Below, piece after piece: positions 60,021-64,000 of a stretch of 64,000 nucleotides of DNA. The notes beneath the pieces were generated by a model. The model saw nothing but the letters and a program-made list of their open reading frames with translations. It searched no databases and was not told the origin of the DNA. The position numbers and the translations under genes are program-made. The stretch comes from Pristionchus mayeri (Eukaryota > Nematoda > Chromadorea > Rhabditida > Neodiplogasteridae): positions 14,012,001 to 14,076,000 of the forward strand of contig BTRK01000001.1 of assembly GCA_036245805.1 (NCBI GenBank), given 5' to 3'. The first letter of the stretch is position 1, and the number at the start of each line of letters is the position of its first letter.

Positions 60021-60100
60021 TCGATGTGAACTATGACGTCATTCCGCCTTTGATATATCAACGGCGGCATGAAGTCACAGTTCTCATCTGACATAGTACC
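60021..60100. mobile_element. TGACGTCA palindrome (MITE-like), copy 9
   Basis: About 78 bases: GATGTGAACTATGACGTCAT, CCGCCTTTGATATATCAACG, GCGGCATGAAGTCACAGTTC, TCATCTGACATAGTACC. The right arm supplies an in-frame ATG (ATGAAGTCACAG) to the possible exon that follows. Confidence 0.85.
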
Positions 60101-60625
60101 GATCAAGGTAGAAGAAATTCTTGATTGCGATATGGTTAGTTGTTTGTCTTTAATGAATCTTCTAGATGTCTTTAATGAATCTTGTAGAGGTATAAAACAA
60201 TTTTCTCAGGTCGAACCGAAAGATGAGCCGATTGATGCCCCTCTATCCAATATTAACAATTAGATAAATCATACAGGAGTTGCACTATTAATATTCCTTC
60301 AGAAACACTAATTGCACTAATACAGATCTATCCAAAATATAAGCGATGAACCACCATACGATGATCAGGTTAATATTTCTTCCAGAACCGTACTCATGCA
60401 CTTTCCTTTTTCAGAATTTCTAAATGGATTTAACCGGAGATGGTATGGACTATAAGGACGAACCGTTACAGGAGGAAGAGGTTTGGTATTTAAATTGTGC
60501 CTTCTTGAAGCGAATATTTTCTCGTGTCATAGTATTATGCAGAAATTGTTTTTCGAGAATATTTGAATATAGTTTATTTTCAGATCAATGGTAAGGTGAT
60601 GATGCAGTTGAAAACGAATTAATTG
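60069..60625 (+). CDS. Possible small gene or exon fragments with KxE motifs
   Basis: Short in-frame pieces with splice-like edges: MKSQFSSDIVPIKVEEILDC (60069, the start inside a palindrome element), VEPKDEPIDAPLSNINN after TTCTCAG (about 60211-60262, stop), MDLTGDGMDYKDEPLQEEE (about 60426-60482, donor GTTTGG) and INGKVMMQLKTN after TTTCAG (about 60585, stop). IKVEE, PKDEP and YKDEP resemble sumoylation motifs common at the N termini of transcription factors. I cannot join them into one reliable model; they may be remnants of a zinc-finger gene of the neighbouring family. Confidence 0.3.
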
Positions 60626-60632
60626 AAAATTA

Positions 60633-61635
60633 CGGAGGTGAAGAAGAGATATCGGCACTGAGAGGTGGGTGAGAGATGAGAGAGTGCAGCGAAAGAGAGC
60701 AATCTCTCACGAATTTAGACGATCTCTCTCGCGTTTGGTCGCGAGGCGAATGTTTTCTAGAAATTTTCCATAGTTCGTCGTGACCCAATAATTCCGTAAA
60801 TACTGCAAATGTTTGCGGTGTTATGCAATTTCCAAAATACCTTCACTTGATTACATTCACAGGGCTCTTTCGAGACACGTGCATGTTCGTGCATGACGTG
60901 CATTTGAGTAAACGCCGAGATTTATCACCAGACAAGTAGCCCACTGTCTATATCACGTTTGCACATAATGTAATGACGCATTCTCTCTTGATTAATTATT
61001 ACGTCGCAGAATCTCGAATCGGGCAACTGAATTCCGAAATTTCTGAGAAAATCAAATCGAAGCCGGTCAGTTAATTTGGTCATTTAAAAAAATCGATAAA
61101 CATTCAGTTTTTTCTGTTCCTTTTGTGAGCGATTCATGTTCTCTGCCGTCATATGTTCATGCTCATTTCTAGCGACGATCACATAAGGTAAATATTTATA
61201 GTTTCTTAGATGCTATCCTTCTTAAGATCAGTAATGCTGTCCGATTTTCCAGACAGCAAAAGATTTTTCCGCCTAAAATAAGAAAAATAAATTACTTTTA
61301 AACAATATTCGCATGTCCGCTTCAAATCTCCGACTTTTAAACAAACAAGCAATCTTCTTATCAAGATGATTGGAGAGGATACTCCTACACTGATAAAAAG
61401 GTGATCGTTGTTATATTTTGATTTAAGCAGAAATATGGTCACATGTTGTAATTCTTTAACTGTTTTTATTTGATACATGCAACATGTTCCGTTTATTTTC
61501 CGGGTTTTTCGGTAATCTTTGCATGCTCAATTTTCAGATGGTTCAAAGAAGAAGCGGATGACGTGAGACTACACCGAAAAAGGTCCCGTATTTTCAGTTG
61601 TAAACGATATTTTTAAATTTTTATCCTTCTCCCGA
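60633..61635. other. Gap with palindrome remnant
   Basis: Holds a diverged GAGAGTCAGAC-type inverted repeat (about 60660-60752: GAGAGAGTGCAGCGAAAGAG and CTCTCTCGCGTTTGG). An exon-like WFKEEADD piece (ATTTTCAG at 61537, donor GTGAGA at 61563) may belong to the gene that follows. Otherwise nothing recognisable. Confidence 0.4.
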
Positions 61636-61640
61636 CGAAG

Positions 61641-61795
61641 GAATATTTCGAAATCGCTGAGAAGATATTCCGGGAGGAAACAGCTGGTCGCAACGAAACC
61701 CGCAACGTGTTAGCTCAAATCGCCGTTGCTTCTTTCTACTCTGCTGAAGTATTTCAGTGCGTTGATCGTCTGCTCAGTCACATTGGAACGAATAT
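61641..61795 (+). CDS. Orphan exon, unknown family
   Basis: Open and protein-like: EYFEIAEKIFREETAGRNET, then RNVLAQIAVASFYSAEVFQC and VDRLLSHIGTNM, ending at ATG|GTTGGC. It is amphipathic helical, with a faint look of the TPR-like region of SMG5/7/EST1 proteins, which I would not call from this alone. The acceptor CGACGAAG is weak. It lies 270 bases before the NOP56-like exons and on the same strand, so it could be an upstream exon of a chimeric gene or a fossil. Confidence 0.35.
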
Positions 61796-62061
61796 GGTTG
61801 GCTTACTATACTTGAATTTCATTTTGTTTATCCGCCACTGTTTGCATAGAGGGGGATGCCTGGCGAGTCTGCGGTGGGTTACGGTTGATGTATTGTTCCG
61901 TGAGAATAGAATGCTTAGCAAAGTGGTTAACTGTTTAGTATGCAATAATACTCGGTGAGCGGGAAATATTCGCAAGCAAAAATTTTTCGGTTCCATGATT
62001 GAGAAGTTTATCCTGACTCCACATTGCTATATACCGCATCTCATCAAACCTGTTTTTACAG

Positions 62062-62766
62062 ATGGTTTTGGACGAGTCTGAAAGACACGGGCCTTCGACC
62101 GACGAAGAAGTATGTCGACGATTATGGTTTCCGGTGAAGATCTCCCTTGGACACTCGTACTCGCGCGCTAAGGTTCGGTTTAGTTTTTACCTATTTTAAG
62201 TACAATAATGTAGAACCTGACGAAAGCATTCTCGCAACACTTTCTTTCAGGTAATGTTAGACGTCCACCGTGTGGACAACATGATCATCCAGTCGATCGC
62301 CCTCCTCGACATGCTCGACAAGGACATCAACCTATTCGGAATGAGAATCCGCGAGTGGTGAGTAATTGTTCATTCCTTTTTTGTTCAACACTTTGTTTCC
62401 TTCTTATTTAAATTATTTATTTATTTACAGGTACTCCTACCACTTCCAAGAGCTCTTCAAGGTGGTGCCCGATCAGTACAAGTACATCAAGTGCGCCGTC
62501 ACCATCCTCGACAGGTAATTTGTAAACCACGTAGCTTGCTAGAATTATGAGAGGGGGAGTCTTTCAACGCCTGGTAGATTAGCAAAACAGCAACCTCTTT
62601 GTCACATTGAGGCGTACGTTATAATATTATATATATTTTCAGAAACAAGATTGGCGAGAATAAGGAGATGACTACAAAGCTGAGGGAGCAGGTCGAAGAG
62701 AGGCTGAAGTACTTCGAGACAGGACAAGTCCCGCAGAAGAACATAGACGTCATTAAGAAGGCAGAG
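62062..62766 (+). pseudogene. nol-56: Truncated NOP56-like gene copy (internal core missing)
   Basis: Exons 62062-62172, 62251-62357, 62431-62514 and 62643-62766 join in frame. They read MVLDESERHGP...[63 protein letters not shown] and KLREQVEERLKYFETGQVPQ, KNIDVIKKAE. These match NOP56, the box C/D snoRNP core protein, over GHSYSRAK...REWY-YHF and KLREQVEERL--YETG--P-KN-DV. Between them NOP56 has about 200 residues (the Nop domain binding 15.5K-RNA); here about ten residues stand in their place. The N-terminal domain is also absent. Splice sites and frame are intact, so it could be a transcribed, shortened paralogue rather than a dead copy; box C/D function looks impossible. A mariner follows 580 bases later. 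Confidence 0.75.
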
Positions 62767-62939
62767 GTGGGTAAAATAATTGCGCTTTCCCATTTTCTGT
62801 TTGCGAGAAAAAAACGATCTGTAGTAATTACTGCTTCTCTTATACCTACTCGTATTGTATTGCAAATAGTGCCCACTCTTTCATGGTGCCAGAAGAAATT
62901 TTTAAAAAAACTACAATATTTTCTGTGATTTATTGCTCC

Positions 62940-63140
62940 TTTCCCTAGATTATTTCCCTAGTTTAGGGGGTAACTAGCGATTTATTCCCTAGTTTAGGGG
63001 GTAACTCCGCCCACTTTTCCTCTGCGTCTCTGACACCCTGCCTCTCCCTTCCTACCCCTTCCCTCTGACGCTCTCGCCTGTAAACAACTACTCACGCGCT
63101 TTAGTAAACAACTTGTTTACAGGGCGAGAGCACGGCAATT
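62940..63140. repeat. Short direct and inverted repeats before the mariner
   Basis: TTTAGGGGGTAACT occurs twice (about 62961 and 62992), each preceded by TTCCCTAG. TAACTCCGCCCAC with CTCTGCGTCTCTGACACCC echoes the start of the structured repeat. At 63069-63131, GCTCTCGCCTGTAAACAA pairs with TTGTTTACAGGGCGAGAGC to make a 60-base hairpin. Confidence 0.6.
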
Positions 63141-63345
63141 TATTTCTCGACATCCCGTTGAAAGTCATGGTCCCTTTTCTGATCAAAAAATGGTGTGGCA
63201 CGTGCGGTCATTTTTATGCTTAGCGGCACGGTTTGCACCCCTTATTGACGGTTCTATATTTCAAGGCTATAAATGTAGTGATGTGCTTGGTTCGTAAACA
63301 TCACCCGTTCACACAAATCAATGAACATTCGAAAATCGTATAATA

Positions 63346-64000
63346 GGGTGTCCCATAAAGAATTACAATTTTATTTTGCATTCGCGCAAAAAGTTTGCTT
63401 TCGATCGATCGCTTTGTTTACAAGTTATAACTGGTAAACAATGTATTGCGCAATCCTTCGCTCGCGCGAGCTAGTCGATTCCCTTAGTCAGTTAGTCTCT
63501 ACGTCGATTCTAGCGATGAGTAGTACTCGTGACGCACGCGTAGTTTTACTTCACTCGTTCCTTCTCGGCCTCAACGCCACCGAAGCCCACTCGGAACTGG
63601 TCCGTACCATAGGAGCTGAGGCCCCTTCTCAAAAGACCTGCTATAATTGGTACCACCGCTTCAAGAATGGAGACTATTCCCTCGACATTTCCCACAGCTC
63701 GGGTCGCCCCCCAATCCATGATCCTTCCCTTGTTCTCGCTTCGGTGAAGAAGAACCCCAAGCAGAGTGTGCGCGATCTGGAGAAGGAGATGAGCACTCCT
63801 AGGTCAAATGTTCATCGAATCCTGACCCAAGCCGGGAAGGTGCCTAAACTCCCTCCTTTCATTCCCCACCATCTCACGGCGGCTCAGCTGAAGAAGCGAG
63901 TCGACGTCTGCCAGCAATTGCTCAGCCGCAGCGCCAGTCCTGATTGGACCAATTCCATCATCGCTATGGATGAGAAGTGGATCACCTTCGACAACCCTGC
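63346..64000 (+). mobile_element. Mariner-family transposon, left part
   Basis: A TA (63344-63345) is followed by GGGTGTCCCATAAAGAATTA, a terminus of the kind seen in mariner elements (G-G-CCCATAA). The transposase frame begins 170 bases inside. The right terminus lies beyond the window, so the element's completeness cannot be judged. Confidence 0.85.
63516..64000 (+). CDS. Mariner transposase, 5' part (runs off the window)
   Basis: 161 codons are open with no stop or frameshift from MSSTRDARVVLLHSFLLG to the window edge. Seen: the N-terminal helix-turn-helix with AHSELVRTIG...KTCYNWYHRFKNGDYSLD, then HSSGRPP, a second DNA-binding helix set (VRDLEKEM--PRSNVHRILT), and the start of the catalytic core with AMDEKWITFDN, where the Asp of DEKW is the first residue of the mariner DDD triad. 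It cuts and joins DNA at TA sites, binding the terminal repeats. The unbroken frame and G/C-ending codons suggest a recent insertion. The remaining two catalytic residues lie outside the window, so activity cannot be judged. Confidence 0.93.
   Translation, partial: MSSTRDARVVLLHSFLLGLNATEAHSELVRTIGAEAPSQKTCYNWYHRFKNGDYSLDISHSSGRPPIHDPSLVLASVKKNPKQSVRDLEKEMSTPRSNVHRILTQAGKVPKLPPFIPHHLTAAQLKKRVDVCQQLLSRSASPDWTNSIIAMDEKWITFDNP

Noticed and set aside
61641..61795. Call of the orphan exon as SMG7/EST1
   Set aside because: The resemblance is limited to helical heptad-like spacing; no diagnostic residues are visible, so it is left unnamed.
1..64000. CRISPR-like arrays or prokaryotic operon structure
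   Set aside because: Repeats are palindromic and dispersed, not regularly spaced; genes are intron-rich and eukaryotic.

Overview
The window is nematode nuclear DNA. Every supported gene is broken into many short exons (mostly 50-150 bases), introns end in TTTCAG or close variants, start codons sit just after trans-splice-type acceptors, and GATCTTTGATC and TACGGTA words are scattered through introns. The many tiny exons per gene, together with the families present, fit a diplogastrid such as Pristionchus better than Caenorhabditis, but the species is an inference.

Layout. 1-2264: no gene; copies of a structured repeat and of a GAGAGTCAGAC palindrome. 2265-6460, minus strand: a nine-exon, 255-residue four-helix membrane protein of MARVEL type, with palindromic elements in its introns. 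6461-9379: a repeat-filled divergent intergenic region. 9380-43059, plus strand: a 33-exon RBR-type E3 ubiquitin ligase (RNF19A/B family; RING1-IBR-RING2 plus two membrane helices), whose 12.9 kb intron and other introns hold most of the repeats in the window. 43933-48916: a DTWD1-type tRNA aminocarboxypropyltransferase; one intron hosts a tRNA-Gln(CTG) gene and a LINE reverse-transcriptase remnant. 49472-52955: a lysosome-associated membrane glycoprotein (LMP-1/LAMP type) with a GYASV lysosomal sorting tail. 53886-59233: a nematode protein with Glu-rich exons multiplied in tandem and two zinc-binding modules at its C terminus. 59234-62766: small exon-like pieces and a NOP56-like gene copy lacking its core. 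63346 to the end: the left end and an intact partial transposase of a mariner element.

The plus-strand genes from 9380 to 59233 follow one another head to tail. AATAAA signals lie about 75-320 bases before the next trans-splice-like acceptor (43800 to 43931; 49138 to 49460; 53731 to 53813), the spacing expected of a nematode operon, so RNF19-DTWD1-LAMP-zinc-finger may be co-transcribed. Their products (ER ubiquitin ligase, tRNA modification enzyme, lysosomal membrane protein) share no obvious pathway, which is common in nematode operons.

The most unusual content is non-coding: (i) a four-copy family with conserved stem-loops, an AATTTTTGG Sm-like site and a terminal GGAGGG hairpin, resembling a small nuclear-type RNA; (ii) at least nine copies of a roughly 90-base near-perfect palindrome carrying TGACGTCA in each arm; (iii) a 75-base GAGAGTCAGAC palindrome family; (iv) a roughly 1.24 kb fold-back inside an RNF19 intron; (v) a hAT-type MITE with 8-base target duplications, one copy nested inside a palindrome; and (vi) several other TIR hairpin elements. 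I saw no CRISPR array, operator or riboswitch.
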